64,000 nucleotides of DNA. It comes from Mortierella sp. BCC40632 (lineage: Eukaryota > Mortierellomycota > Mortierellomycetes > Mortierellales > Mortierellaceae). Shown here piece by piece: positions 22,793 to 35,073 of this stretch. Both the position numbers and the translations under genes were made by a program. The stretch is taken from positions 267,501 to 331,500 of the forward strand of contig WAEK01000025.1 in assembly GCA_011634665.1 (NCBI GenBank), read 5' to 3'. The first letter of the stretch is position 1; the number at the start of each line of letters is the position of its first letter. The notes under the pieces were generated by a model, which made no database searches, was not told where the DNA came from, and saw only the letters and a program-made list of their open reading frames with translations.

Positions 22793-25700
22793 ATGACCGA
22801 CAAACACTTGACTCTATTCTGCCTTGTGGATGGAGAGAAGACCGCGTTCCCCGTCACGATTGACTCCTCCAAGACAATCGGGGAACTCAAGAGGCTCATC
22901 AAAGCTGAGCAGACTCCTGATTTTGACGACATTACCGCCAAGGACCTCACCCTCTGGCACGTCTCTGTCCTTGTTCCGCCCAAGAAGGACCGCAAGGAAA
23001 TCTGGCTTGCTGATGTCACGTCAAAAGAGGAGCTTGATGAGACAGATGACATTGCTGATGTCTTCCCAGAGGCACCACCCAAGAAGACAATCCACATTAT
23101 TGTCCAGCGCCCTCCTCCTCAAGGTAATGGGACGCGTCTTGCTGATTGATCTCCGCCAGCATGAGCTCTCATTTACCATAGCTTGTTTTTTTCTTCTAAC
23201 TTGATTACATTCCTTCCCTTGCGCAGCCATAGCTCATGCACTTGTCCCGGCTCGAACTCCATCACCATCATCATTGCTAGAACAAGAGACAGAAGCATGT
23301 AGGAGAGCTGTATGATCATGTGGGTCAAGGCTTTATATTACGCTGCGATTAGTGGCTTCGAATGCTCATATTTGATCTATTAGTCCAAACGCGCATAGAA
23401 AAGATCAAGGAAGAGTTCTTTCAGCCAGGAGCAGCCATTTCAGACTTCCTTCGCAGGTTTGTGCAAGGAGAACTCTCTCTTCCTGAAGCAGACTGCTGTG
23501 TCAAAGGCTTACCAAAGGCATGGCTGCGATCAAGCTCCTTCTCCCAAAAAATCATCGACCGACCTCTGTACCTGCTGCACCCAACACAACCACACCAAAC
23601 GACATCTGCAACGACACCTCCATCGGTAGCAGCTCTAGAAACGATCAGCAACTTTCAGAACAACGACTTGATCACTTTCTTCGGCGTGAGCGGCTGTGGG
23701 AAGACTCGAGCAGTCGTTGAAATGCTTGCACAGACATGGGGGTTCTATCTGAACGGCAGTCAAGCTGATAGAGGTTCAAAGGATGTCACCACTTTGTTCC
23801 AAACAGCAAAAGAAATGCCGGCGCGGTATCTGTCGTCGGACAGAGTACAGAACGGTCTTAATATCCAGGCGATCACGGGTTGTCTTCTCTTTGCACGCCT
23901 TCTAGTCCTACAATACTGTCTGAGTCTCGGCCGCCGTGACAAATTTACTTGTGACCGCTGGATGCTACTCCAAGTGTGTCCAGGAGCGTTTGAACCCGCT
24001 GTACCGGACGTTTTTGACAGCGTTTTCCGGGCTCTACTTGATGGCTATCACAACCAGATGCCTGCGATTTCTTTTCCCAACTTGAAGCGCCTACTGGAGG
24101 CTCAATTCCACCTGGTTCAAGGCCTGCTATCTTCGTACAGCTCTGACTCTCCACCTAGCAAGTTTCTCGTTGTTCTCGATGAAGCCCAGACACTAAGCGA
24201 TCATGGAAAAGACTACTTTGTGTCTCATGCGGATTCCAACGACCTGAGGTCGATCCTCTCTCCTATCATCCATGGATTGAGAGACATATCGAGCAACACT
24301 CAGGACTACTGCGTGGTGACATGTGGTACCGGGATTGGCGCAGATGAGCTCGAGGTCCTTTTGAGCTCAGGCGGCATTGGAAGCAGCTGGGAGCAGGTCA
24401 ATCGCCGAATTGTCGACTTTCCGGGCTGGGAAACTGTAGACCAAGTGGCAATGTACATCAACAATCTCGGGGGTCTGATGTGTGGGGACGACAAAGCCAT
24501 GCTTCACACATTAATACCGGAGGCAGCCGTTCATGAATTGTTTTTCAGGCTTCGAGGTCGTTTCCGTCCAATCGTCTCGACAATTGAGGAGATTATCGCC
24601 AAAGGATGCCCGTCATACTGGAAGGAGGCTATCGAACAAAGAGTCCACTCATTAGTGTGCTATCCTGAGCGTTTCCCAGTGCGTGGAAACCTTTGCTCTG
24701 ACATCAAGAGGATGCTCGACAAAGTCGCCAAGGATCCAGCCAAGTTCAAGGACGCCATCGATATCAGGCACGTCCTCAGGCAGACTGTTGTCTTTCGAGC
24801 CTCGCTGGGACTTCCATGGAGCCTGCAGGGAGAAGAGCCAATCTTGGTCGAGAGTGCCTTCGCCCGTCTTCGCATCTCTGCTGACCAGGCTGCTACTGAG
24901 AAGACGACCAAGACGATTATTGACGAACCCTTCGTGTTCCAGGCTGCCTACAACTTTATCCAGAGAGAAGACGAGGGGTTCTACAATTTCTTCAGAGAAC
25001 AGTACCGAGACCTGCAGGATCCTTCTTCGGAAGGGAAGATCTTTGAGCGGCATGCACCCTTGGACTTGATCTACGCCTTCCACAAGAAGCAGCTCAAGCA
25101 GGAGTTGTTCTCGATCCCAAAAGCCCGCTGTGCACCTGAAGCCAACCAAATTTCCCATCCCTACTTTTGAGCCCGTCACATTTCCGAGGCATTTGTTTGA
25201 GTATCCAGCAGCGATCGTTGGATGGGAAGGCTACGAATGGGGAGCTCGGTACAAGGACGTTCTGACAATGCGCGACTTTTTGGAGGCACACTACCGGAAT
25301 GACTCGAGAAAGGACGGCTGTGTGGTACCGCCGTTTTTCTACCCAGAGCTATCTCCTTCAGGGCCCGACATTGTCTTTGTTCTGCGAATCAACAATGAGC
25401 TCTACCCCGTATTTGTCCAGACGAAGCTTCTCGACGGTATCTATCCAGGAGGGGTGGAGAAAGCGCGGCTGACGGTGCATGAGAGCAGAATCAAGGATCA
25501 TCTGCCGAACCTGGCCACGTACTGCCCTGGTGGGAAATATCTCAGCTTGATCTACGTCCACGCTTCAATCAACAAGACACTGCGGAATGGCTGGGATCGT
25601 GACGATCTTTGGGGCACGGAGCCTGAGAGTGGAGCTAATCGAAGCCAAACTTCTACAGATATCGACGGGCGATTGATGCAGCTCCTCATGATCATTGACG

Positions 25701-25834
25701 GGAGCAATATGCGGGATTTTGTGCCTGAAGGAGTAGTCGATTTGCTCGACAGCGTGAAGGGAACCAAGCGAGTCAGTGACCAACCTGACTCGTCTGGTAG
25801 AGCGGAGAAGAAGCCAATGTTGGAGAAGCAGTAG
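22793..25834 (+). pseudogene. CRN2: Crinkler-type gene (Ubl + NTPase + nuclease) with one frameshift
   Basis: Exons are 22793-23123, 23227-23298 and 23384-25834. The first two junctions keep frame. The header (HLTLFCLVDGE to TIHIIVQRPPP, 110 residues) is followed by Walker A GVSGCGKTRAV, Walker B FLVVLDEAQTLSD and CGTGIGADEL. The C-terminal nuclease has SGPDIVFVLRI then PVFVQTKLLDG (PD...Q-x-K). Near 25110-25140 the frame changes by one base: the upstream frame ends at 25170, while the homologous downstream frame (LEAHYRND, VVPPFFYPELSPSGPD) runs to 25834. No intron signals fit, so it is a frameshift in the copy or an assembly error. It would be about 950 residues if intact. It belongs to a different body lineage from CRN1/CRN3 and is nearly identical to CRN4 downstream of exon 1. 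Confidence 0.8.
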
Positions 25835-26202
25835 CGAAAATGGATAAACGAATTTGCAAGTGGTTTAGCAGCAAGAGTCGCTCCGTTGACCATTAACACT
25901 CGCTGTGTTTCGGATGACGACAATAGGATGCCTAAAGTAAAGATCGCTCAGGCCTGTCCTGAATAGGACTTTAAAGTGTTCCGCTGCCACCCTAGCGCAA
26001 TTGGATGGTACTGTGCCCACCAACGACAGAGTTGGGGTTCTATTCCCCGATGTGTGTGTGCCTTTTCCTATCTTTCCCTGTCCCAACCCACCCCGTAGAA
26101 TAGCGTAATCCCTCGTCCTCTCCGTTGCGAAAGACAGCACATCCCCTTATTCGTTTCTCGGCCTTCTCCACTGCGTAATTGTAGAAAATACCCTGAGTGT
26201 AG
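25835..26202. other. Convergent intergenic between CRN2 and the Fanzor-like gene
   Basis: Open minus-strand frames (26140-25865, 26231-26040) may be leftover 3' exons of the Fanzor-like gene, but the expected RuvC-III and zinc-finger motifs are not visible in them. Confidence 0.4.
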
Positions 26203-29085
26203 TTACGTGCTGGCGAATAAAACCCTCGCAAGAGGACCCGTAAAAAAAAAAAAAAAAAAAACGATCCCTTTTCCTACGCCTTTCCTTACCATCTGGCACA
26301 GTCTCTCCAACACGAGATACGTCCCACTCGTCCCACCATTAAATGGCTTAAACACTCCGTCTCCAATGGCAAGAATGACTTGTCGCTTGGATGGTAGACT
26401 GGGCTTTGGCAGGGGTTCTTGCATCTCCTCTGCTGTTTCCAGATTAGCGATGTTAACAGCTGTCCGCAAAATATGCGAAAGGCGCTGGTCTATCTCCGAT
26501 ACATGTCTCTGCTGCTTTTGGTACTTGAGGATCTTGTAGGACATTGATCCATAGAATGCTCCAAGCAACCCATCGGTACCAAGGCTGGACCGGACATGCT
26601 CCTCAGTATTCTTGGAGAGCTGTCGCAGTCGTGACTCTTCTGAACCCTTGCCAGGGTCATCAATGGTGACTGGAACAATCGCTTGCTGCTCTGCTGTGTT
26701 AATGTCATCCGTCTCCTTGGCAAGCTGCATCAAGTCTCTGATCCACTTTGTGTGCCTGTTGTACGCTCCCTTGGACAAGTGGTGGTTAGAAGCCCGGTCG
26801 GATCGGGCGCCATCAACAATCACTGCTGTGATGAGCTCGGCAATACCAGGGTCAACCCCAATCACCACACAGCTTTTTCCCAACAAGCCGATCAACTGCC
26901 TCCCTATTTTTGAAGAGCTCGGTGACATATGGGATAGAATTCCGGCCACCGTTGAGGGGGTGTGCAAGAGATTTGCTGGCTTTGGCCTTGACCATGTTGG
27001 CAATTGGACATAGAGTAGTACTGCCTGTCGCCTCTGCATCGTCTTTGGGACTTTGGACCTTTTTGGCTTTGGGATCCAGTGCGCGATATGCAAGCAACCG
27101 GAGCTGATATCCGTCCGTCACGATTGTTCCTCGCAAACAATGCCTGTGGTGTGGGTGTAGCTGGGGGTGTTCGGTACTGGCTGATTGTACATCTGGATTT
27201 CCCATCTGATGATATCTCGCTGCCTTCAGGGTAATGATCCATTCTTTTGCCTTTCCGACAAACCGGCTCTTCAGCTCTCCATAGATCCTCTTGGCCGCAG
27301 TCCCCTCAAGTTGTTCAGGAGTATCTGCACCTTCATCAGGCGTTGCTGTATCGCTCTTCCCCTGCCCGAGCAATTGTTTGGCTGCCTCTTCAAGCTCCTC
27401 TTCCGCAGTAGCAACAGCCGAACCAAAAGAGTCAAACAGCCCCGGAAGCTGGGATGTCGATGGTCTCCCAACACAAGTAGTTCTGTCGTAGTCGGTCTTT
27501 TGTTTTCCACCGACAAAGAGCTTGTAGCAGATCTCGCCTGGATGCTCTGAAGCCCTCTTTACCGCTTCAGACTGAGTGGAGACTCCCAGCAGTTCCTTGA
27601 TTATCCTTTGTTTTGCTTCGTTGACACGGTCCTGTCGGAAGATAGCGCGGACAAGATACTGCTCGGGGACTGTGAGGAAGGCCGTCGTGTCTCGAGCAGC
27701 AGGGGCCAATTTCATCCGCTCCAGAGCTGGTAGTTGGAGGTTGAGAATCGTGAAGATCTCGGCCTGGCTGTACGCTTTCAACACTCCACTTTCCTTCACT
27801 GCTGCCAACATAGCTGCGCCCTCTGTCGATTGGGCCCATGTCGGGTTTCTTTGGCGTACCTATAAAAGATTGGCATTATTAAGATATGTTGAAATGATGG
27901 ACAAACCAAACTCTCGACATGGAAAGGCTCATGCTACTTACTCATATGATCAACTCTGGGACAAACTCGACAAATGTCTTGCGCAATAAATTGTGAAGAC
28001 TCTGTCCCAGTGTTTCTCAACGAACGGAACGAAACGTGACCGCGTCAAATTTGATCGTACTAGGTCCCTGTAAGAGGTCTTAACGAAACGAATTATCAAA
28101 CGAAATCCCGTTCGTTGAAAAACACAGACTGTCCCGACCCTTTGAAGAGACAGTGAGGCACTTGGCCCTGAAGGTGCGACTGAAACCGTTCTCGCTGTTG
28201 ATCAAAATCAGTCCCAGCTGATATGTTTTGATGTGTGATGAGACAAGATGTCGGTGAGATTGTGTGTGTGGTTTATTCATGGGCAAGGACCAGTATTTTT
28301 ACTGGCCCTCTAAGCCAGCCATCGGAGTAAAAATGGCCCTGCCTGCAGCAAGAGCTGCAGATGGCCTATAAACGTCTCCTCTGGCTCTCTTTTTAGGTTC
28401 CTATCTATCGACTTAGCCGAGAAAATGTTGTGGTCTACAACACCAGCACTCTTGGCAAATTCGCCGACCACTTCCTTGGCGAGATTCATGCCTGGCGTCC
28501 CTCGCTTTGTCTTTTCACCACAGTAGAGATAGATTATAACTTGTCGACAAAAACCCTCTGTGTCTACCGTCTGTAGCCTTTCTCGGTCCTCTACTGGATT
28601 GCCCTCTGCAGAATACATGTTCGCAGCCGTCTTGGTAATGAACCATTGGATGACATAGAGTGCAAGTTTGGTGGCCTCTGAATTGCACTTTGCTATCGCT
28701 AACAATGTGTCGCCAATGTACTGTGCGGCTGCTCTGCGTTCTGTTGCCGAGATAGAAGGAAGCCGTTCTTCGAGAACTGATTCTACTCGCCACTGGATTG
28801 GATTGCGCTTCTGGGTGATACAGTCGGATGTCGAGTTTAATACTTCGTCGATCAGGTTACCAGGCGACACTCTATTAGATGTTCCTGCTTCCGACTTGCT
28901 TTCTGCTCCCAGGGCTGTTTGAACAGCAAGTCCTGAGGCCTTTGCCCTCTTCAGCTTCCCGCGTCGTCGTTTCGCTAGTGCCCCTAGAGGTGTCTTTGCT
29001 TCACTAGCTTCGGTCGTTGTCAGAGAATCCCCATCTTGTCCGTCTTCGTCATAGTCATCGGTTGGTGCTTCCCGCTTAACAGCCC
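26203..29085 (-). pseudogene. Fanzor-like (TnpB-related) RuvC nuclease gene, broken
   Basis: Coding pieces: 29085-28310 (preceded by TCACTAG acceptor; basic AKRRRGKLKRAK segment, then a helical region), a short exon near 28010-27955, 27859-26875, and 26882-26242. RuvC-I is CVVIGVDPGIAELITAV, and a Fanzor-typical ILAIGDGVFKPFNGG block follows about 190 residues later. Between VDRLVGKK and RuvC-I the frame shifts within an A5 run (plus T-run 26874-26878), so the protein cannot be read through as given. After VRKGVGKG a GTAGGA donor and a 20-nt poly-T run (plus 26242-26261) suggest an intron; the final RuvC-III and CxxC zinc-finger parts were not found. Fanzors are eukaryotic RNA-guided DNA nucleases related to TnpB, carried by mobile elements. 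I did not identify a guide RNA end. Identification is by motif only. Confidence 0.6.
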
Positions 29086-29545
29086 TAGTGAGAAAGATGT
29101 GTTAATTCTTGCTCTTTTTTTTTTTTTTTTTTTTTAACCCAAGCTGCAACCTATATTGAAGCTTGCCTTTTGGGGAGCCGCTTATCGTGACCGGACTGCT
29201 TGCTCATAGAACACTCCCGTTGTTGATTCCTAGATGTATTGGCCTCGACTTCCGAACAGGCTGTGTGCCAATTGTCGGTCTCGCCTTGACCAACAGCTGG
29301 CTCAGAGATCCCATTGTTGAGAATTCAAACGAAGTCTCTCTAGGTCTAAGAGGTCCGTTGGAATCAAAGATGGGGCTCCTCCTTCCGCCATCCATCCGCC
29401 TATTTATTACATCTATTGTACACGTGATGGTATCTAGGGTTGGTGCTCCGGCATGGGAGCACCTTGTCCTCCTTGTGACTAGATCTGGCGCCAGCCTTGG
29501 TGCATTTTTTCACACCCATCTTCCTCTTCCTTTCTCGGAAAATTG
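29086..29545 (-). other. Linker between FEN1-like and Fanzor-like coding regions
   Basis: Includes a T-run (29117-29135) inside a likely intron whose acceptor is at 29086. A polar S/Q/N-rich open stretch on the minus strand (29330-29155) could be an exon joining the two genes into one. Confidence 0.35.
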
Positions 29546-30942
29546 TCAATCAATCATTCCCATACCACGAGGTTGGGTGATTTTGAGAGTCGGGATATTT
29601 CGCTCCTTGGTCATATGTCTCATAGCACCGCTCTCGGCCTGGATTCGCATGATTTTTTCATATCGCTGTTCATCAGCATGCAGAAATGAGAACGATAGTC
29701 TTGACATTGCTTGCACTGCCACTAACCCTATACAAGTTTGAGAAAAAAAAAATTGATAGAAGCCATTAGAATAATGTCCCCTGTCATCACCATTGGCGAC
29801 AGGCTTTGGAAAAGATTCAGCCATACCCTGTGCCACTGCTTTTTCTTTTTTAATCCTAGTGTTGAGCTTGCGAAGCTCTTCGGGGAATCTCTTGGCTGCA
29901 CTCAACAACTGGTCCGATAGGCAACGAGTCTCTGAGGGCGTCGAGGAAGGCACTAGAGGTGTCTCCTCCGCGTGGATGAAAATCCTGGCCGCGACATCAA
30001 GCTGGTTTGGATCCACCTCAAGAGCTTTGGCATACTCTGCTAACAGCGCTTGCACCGTCCTTTGACCTGCAGGCAATCGATGCCATAGTCCAACAAGAAT
30101 TTTCTGGTCCTTGTTGATGCCATACCCCTTGATATTTTCGCAATAGTCGTTCCCTGAGGTGATCGCCACAGCCTGCCACACCCCAAAGTCCGGAACCCTC
30201 AGTTGATCCAGGGCCACTTCGTCGATCGTGTGCAGCCAGAATGTGGACTTGATAGCGCGGTCTTGTCTGAGCAAATGGATGTTGGGGTGAATAGCATGTC
30301 ACTACCGACTGTCGCTACATAGATCCGTTCTCTAGACCCCAATGCTTTTACGCCTAATGCAGTTGTCGGTCTCGCCAGAGCATACATGAGCGCTGTGGCC
30401 AAGAACCACGAGGTCATTGGCAATCTTGATCCACATTTCCATATCGATACGTATTGCACACTTCCAGGAGGCCATCATGTTCACGAATGCCCGGAGTAGG
30501 CGTCGGCGCAAGTTGCGTGCTGAGCGGTCCCCGACTCCCCGCCATCAGGATACTCCTGGTTTGGTTGAATTGCTGCGTTGAATGTGGACAGAGAGCTGGA
30601 GCATTGCTCACGACTATCCACTTCTTTTTGCGATCGATGTTTCCTGGCGACGACCTTTTCGGCGATAGGGGATCCGTCGATGTGGATAATTGCGTCATTA
30701 GAGAAGTTGAGCTTGAGTTTCTTGCTAATTGCTTTGGCGATCCAGTCGGGCTCTTTGTCTGGTTCCTTGCCCCTGGAAGCCAGGCGCAGCAATTTCTTCT
30801 GGAACCAAAAAAGAATGGTAAGGAGATAGGAAAAATAGAGTGAAAAGAGGTCGACATGGACAAGGGGAAGCTCTTTCGGATCTACTGCAGACCGCACGAT
30901 GCCAGTCTTTGCAATAGTCTTCCAAGCTTGTTTGACTGTCAT
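29546..30942 (-). pseudogene. FEN1/XPG-like nuclease gene with frame changes
   Basis: Start MTVKQAWKTIAKTG at 30942. Motifs in order on the minus strand: LPLVHVDLFS, IIHIDGSPIAEK, an XPG-I-like GETDNCIRRK (about 30370), VATVGSDMLF (30300), VWQAVAITSGNDY, then NIKGYGI (about 30150), matching the D/E ladder and helix-hairpin-helix region of FEN1/XPG nucleases. Frame changes occur between 30540 and 30270. A first intron ends at TTCCAG near 30795, but other junctions are not clear, so this copy is probably broken. The product is followed on the same strand by the Fanzor-like gene with no other gene between. They may be one fused gene or a two-gene mobile unit. Confidence 0.5.
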
Positions 30943-31480
30943 ATTCAAAAAGGGTTTGTAGGCTAGCTGGGCTGGAGGGAGGAAGTGCAAAACAAGAAAG
31001 GATCATTTCGAAGAAAAAAAAAGAAAAAAAAAAAAAAAAGGGGGGGGGGAATATGCCGAGGATGAGGCGTAAAACCGTTGCCAATTTGGTCCGCTCAGGC
31101 CCTTTCCTGAGGAGAGATCCGTGCTTGACATGAGAAATTTCTTCTCTCAAATCCTAGTCTCCCTCAAATCCTACTCTCACTCATATCCCTCTCAATTTTT
31201 TTTTTTTTTTTTTTTTTTTTTGAAAAAAAGGAAAAGAAAAGAGGAAATGTACATTCTCTGTTGGATATTTTTCATTAGGCCAAGTGGTTATCTTGAGAAA
31301 ATGAGACAAAGCGCCTACGTCTGTGTGAATTGACTCATGAGGGCCACGATAGCCTCGATTTGATTGTTGCGGTAAGGGGAGATAAGAAGAAAGACTCCAG
31401 CCAAGAAGGCTAAAAGGAAGAGGTAACCTCGTGTCTTTACAACGTCCATCCCAATCAATCCATTGCAATCAATTCAAACG
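30943..31480. other. Divergent intergenic between FEN1-like gene and 31481 gene
   Basis: Holds an A-run/G-run (31014-31050) and a T-run (31197-31221). No gene. Confidence 0.5.
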
Positions 31481-32483
31481 ATGACCACACTGCTAGCAAG
31501 CACCGACGGTCCAGACGATGACTTGTGGTCCATTGACTCACAAGAGATTCGAGATGCCCTTGACAACGATACTGAGATGGATAAAAAAGAAACAGAAGGG
31601 TCTTTGGCCCAAGAGAAAAAGAGAATGTGTTGCGAACAGCCTTCCCATCATTAACAACAACGGCGAGCAGGCTGGATCATCTGACCAGGAGGAGTGGACC
31701 CGGCTTCCCTTCATCGGGTCATATCAAGGCACATACGTCTCGGATAGTATGACAGACCAGTCTTGGACACCAACAGTCATCTATGGCAGCAGTGCAACTG
31801 AAGAAACGGTGGAAGAAAGAATAGGTCTCATCCAAGAATGTCAGTCAATGGTTATCCCAGAAGAGTCTCTTGTGGAGTCTATTCAGTCGACAGAAGATGA
31901 GGAGACCGTGAGTATGGATCCGAAGCCATCAAATAGACTCCTTTTATGGCGTCTCAAGCAATCCAAGACGCTCCAATGGCTCTGCACTCCAGGTGCGATT
32001 GTAGAGTATGATCCAGTAAGCATTATCCTTGCGGAGGGACAAGCCCTCTTTGCCGGAGTCCATGTCCGTGACCCGCAAGCGATAAGGAAGACTCTCGTGT
32101 TGTTTGCAAGGGTAGTAGTTTGGCGGTACGAACCAAGTAATATGGATGACCAGGACCGGTTTACATCTATCAGCGACTTTTATTTGGATAACAATGGCCA
32201 AGGACTATCATTGAGTCCACACCTAAAAAACTTGAGGTACAGATTCAAAAAGGACTGGAACCAAAGACGAGTCGACGATGCAGAGGCGAGTACCAAGTTC
32301 CTCCAACACAAGTACTTGATACAGCTGGTCAAGAACAGACTCAAGCAAGCAACTGTCAAGACGCCTGGTCACCTCTTTCTACTAGGCTTCTTGGCAGCGG
32401 TCTTTTTTCTTATCTCTCCACATCGCACAAGGCAAAGTATGGCTGTGGCGGCACTTTTAGATCAATGTAAAGTCGAACAATAA
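31481..32483 (+). pseudogene. Unrecognised gene, one frame change
   Basis: ATG at 31481 (MTTLLASTDGPDDDLW) opens an acidic N-terminus. The frame to 32483 (SLPIINNNGEQAG onward, ending LLDQCKVEQ) is a different one, and the change falls between about 31600 and 31650, near an A-run. The longer part ends in a hydrophobic stretch (LFLLGFLAAVFFLI) that could be a membrane anchor. I do not recognise the family. It is divergent from the FEN1-like/Fanzor-like pair and may belong to the same element. Confidence 0.4.
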
Positions 32484-32804
32484 ACAAAAAGAAGGTGACC
32501 CTTTGGTCGAAAAAGGAAAAGTGACCCTTTGATGAAAAAAGGAAAAGTGACCCTTCGATGAAAAGAATAAAAATGGCTACTTGAGAAAGGCGACTGGTTG
32601 AAAGGAGTCTTCGAAAGGGTTTGTTTGAAGAGACATTGGAGAGTTGCAGGTAGTTGTGGCCCAGTTTCAGGAGTTCACACTCCAGGAGTTGAAGGGCCTT
32701 GTCGATGTCTTTTGTTCTACGTTTCACGTGGCTGGAATGCGATCCAAGGGATTGTTAGGAGAAGTAGGCACACGAGGGTTTGGTTGAAGCTCTCACCAGC
32801 GGTG

Positions 32805-32839
<35 letters not shown>

Positions 32840-33318
32840 GTTCTATTGTTGCAGAAGGAGGATCGTCGAAATAAAGGCATGGCATTGTCGACATTGGCGA
32901 TGCTGGAAGTGGGTCTGCTCAAAGATCATCACTTGATCCATCCAAAAGACTCTGAGAAAGTGTTCCCCTTTGCACAGGTAGTGTTAAATGTATCGCATTG
33001 GTTCAAAAGACACATTCCAAGCCATGTCGCGTTTGACTGAAATTCTACCCGTCATCAGCGAGGGCTACCTGGTCTTGTAATGAGAGGTTCACGGGACGAT
33101 TTCCATAAACCAAAACAATACATAGGATCAATCCAGCAGCTCAAGTTGAACTGGATTAGATTTGCGCCCATTCGTTGCTTTGGTGCATAGTTTGAACTGC
33201 TAGTTTCTGACCTTAGAGATTGGGGAGATGTGTCATAAAAAACTTTGGAGAAAACCGCCGAAAACCATCAAAATATTAAAGTTAAATGGTATTTTTGCCT
33301 AGCTGACGGTTTAAGGGA
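32484..33318. other. Intergenic, possible 3' remains
   Basis: Three short direct repeats of the type gtgaccctttgatgaaaaaa lie at 32497-32565 and an A-run at 32804-32835. An open stretch at 32836-33040 (MALSTLAMLEVG) may be a decayed exon. Confidence 0.4.
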
Positions 33319-34094
33319 TATGATTGACCAGAGAGAGGGGGGGGGGAGAGGACCAGAAAATTCTGTGAAAGCGACGGTGGTGAAACTACAGCAGGAGGGG
33401 GCGATGTGTTAGAACAGCGCGTGAGTGAAAGGATGAGTTTCAGACAGAAAGAATGTGGAGAGAACGGCGACGACGCCGAGGGATATCAGCGATAGGTTTG
33501 CGGGAGAGCGGCGACAATACAGAGAATGAGTGGCGACAGTGAAGAGGGAGAGCAGCGACAGGTGGAGGGTGTTACTACAGCGTTAGTACGTTGTTAGTTG
33601 GGTTAGTAAAATGTTAATCAGGGTAAGTTCAAGGCAGAGGGAGATCAGCGACAGGATGAAGGGTGTTTTGTCCGTCAATCTTTGCTTCTGCTTTGATTAT
33701 TGAGTTAGTGGGATCTAGTGTAGTTGGCTGCATCAAAGAGGGCGACAGTTGCTTCCGGATCTATCAGTCAACAATCAGAGAGTGAGGAAGAGAGGTTAGT
33801 GCAGTTTCTTGATAGTTTTGATCCTCCTTTTATACTTGTTGCTGCGGTAGTCGGAGTAATATCTTTAGGGTGGCGCTGATCATATGCTCCGGTGGCGCGA
33901 GATAAATGCTCCGATTGAGATATTCCGACACGCTTGCGCCATAAAGTTGAGTAATGCGCAGCACCTTCTGATATCTATTTAAACCCTCCCAAGATGCACT
34001 CTTGATTCACACTTTTCCGATCAAGAACGACCAAGGGTATCCAGTAAGTTTTTCAAAAAGGTAAGAGATAAATTATTAAAGAGTAGAAAGTAGA
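33319..34094 (+). repeat. Composite repeat head, copy 2
   Basis: Near-identical to 52619-53394 and diverged from 12086-12853. It has a TATA-like tatttaaaccc near 33976. Unlike copies 1 and 3 it does not follow a Crinkler gene. Confidence 0.9.
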
Positions 34095-34133
34095 ATAACT
34101 GGCTTGTGGCAGCCAAGCGTTCATAGCGACGTT

Positions 34134-34169
<36 letters not shown>

Positions 34170-34213
34170 ACTGAAGCAGAATTCAGTAAGCGTTGGATTG
34201 TTCACCCACTAAT

Positions 34214-34268
<55 letters not shown>

Positions 34269-34667
34269 ATGAAGTGTTGTTGCAATAGTAATTGAAGTTA
34301 GTACGAGAGGAACACTTCATTCGGATAATTGGTATTTGGGTCTGCCTGAGCAGGCAATGACCCGAAGCTATCATCCGTTGGATTATGGCTGAACGCCTCT
34401 AAGTCAGAATCCGTGCTAGAACGCGACGATTACCGCCTTTTCCGATATCTAGTTGAATACGAATAGGTCTTCGGGCCCTGAGTCATACTACGTGGGGAGG
34501 TCTTGCATGGCGGAAAGGCTGTGTGAGGCACCTGCTAATGTTAATTTCAAATATTGGAAGAGATAAATCCATTGCAGACGACTTTAATTGAACAGGGTAT
34601 TGTAAGCAGTCGAGTAGCCTTGTTGCTACGAGCTGCTGAGATTAAGCCCATTGTTCTACAGATTTGT
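34095..34667 (+). rRNA. 28S rRNA 3'-terminal fragment, copy 2
   Basis: Same 573-bp segment as copy 1, from ATAACTGGC to the mature 3' end GATTTGT, with the sarcin-ricin loop. By eye it is identical to copy 1 although the heads have diverged. Confidence 0.93.
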
Positions 34668-35073
34668 ATGTTTCGACATACCATTCTTCTTTTATCCTTT
34701 CTGATGGCTAGCTTGCTGCGTAAGGATCAAAGAGAGATTTTGTCTTAACGATAAAAAAAAAATCACAGAGTTGAGATGAGGAAGGGCGAGGGAGGGGGGG
34801 GGGGGGGAGGGAGGAGGGAGGGGAGGGAGGGGGGGGAGGGGGAGGGAGGGTAAGTAGTGAGATGGAAGGGACAACCCAAATGGAGTTGGGGGAGGGGGTG
34901 CCTTCATTGACATGAAGTGCTTGGTCAACAAAGGAAGATCAATTTCATGCGACTTGAAAAGCTAAACGAAATGAAAACTTCTTGTTTTGTATGAATCTGC
35001 TTTTCTTTGCATGATCCTTTTTGCTAGAAGAAACTCAAAATTTTCAATCCTATCTTACTTCAACCAACAGGAG
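34668..35073 (+). repeat. 28S trailer, A-run and strong G-tract, copy 2
   Basis: After the shared trailer an A-run (34752-34761) is followed by G-rich DNA at 34791-34853, with many runs of three or more G that could form quadruplexes. The rest up to the UCH-like gene end shows no gene. Confidence 0.7.

Noticed and set aside
29163..29741. 192-codon plus-strand frame opposite the FEN1-like gene
   Set aside because: It overlaps the antisense coding part, has no recognised motif, and looks like a shadow frame.
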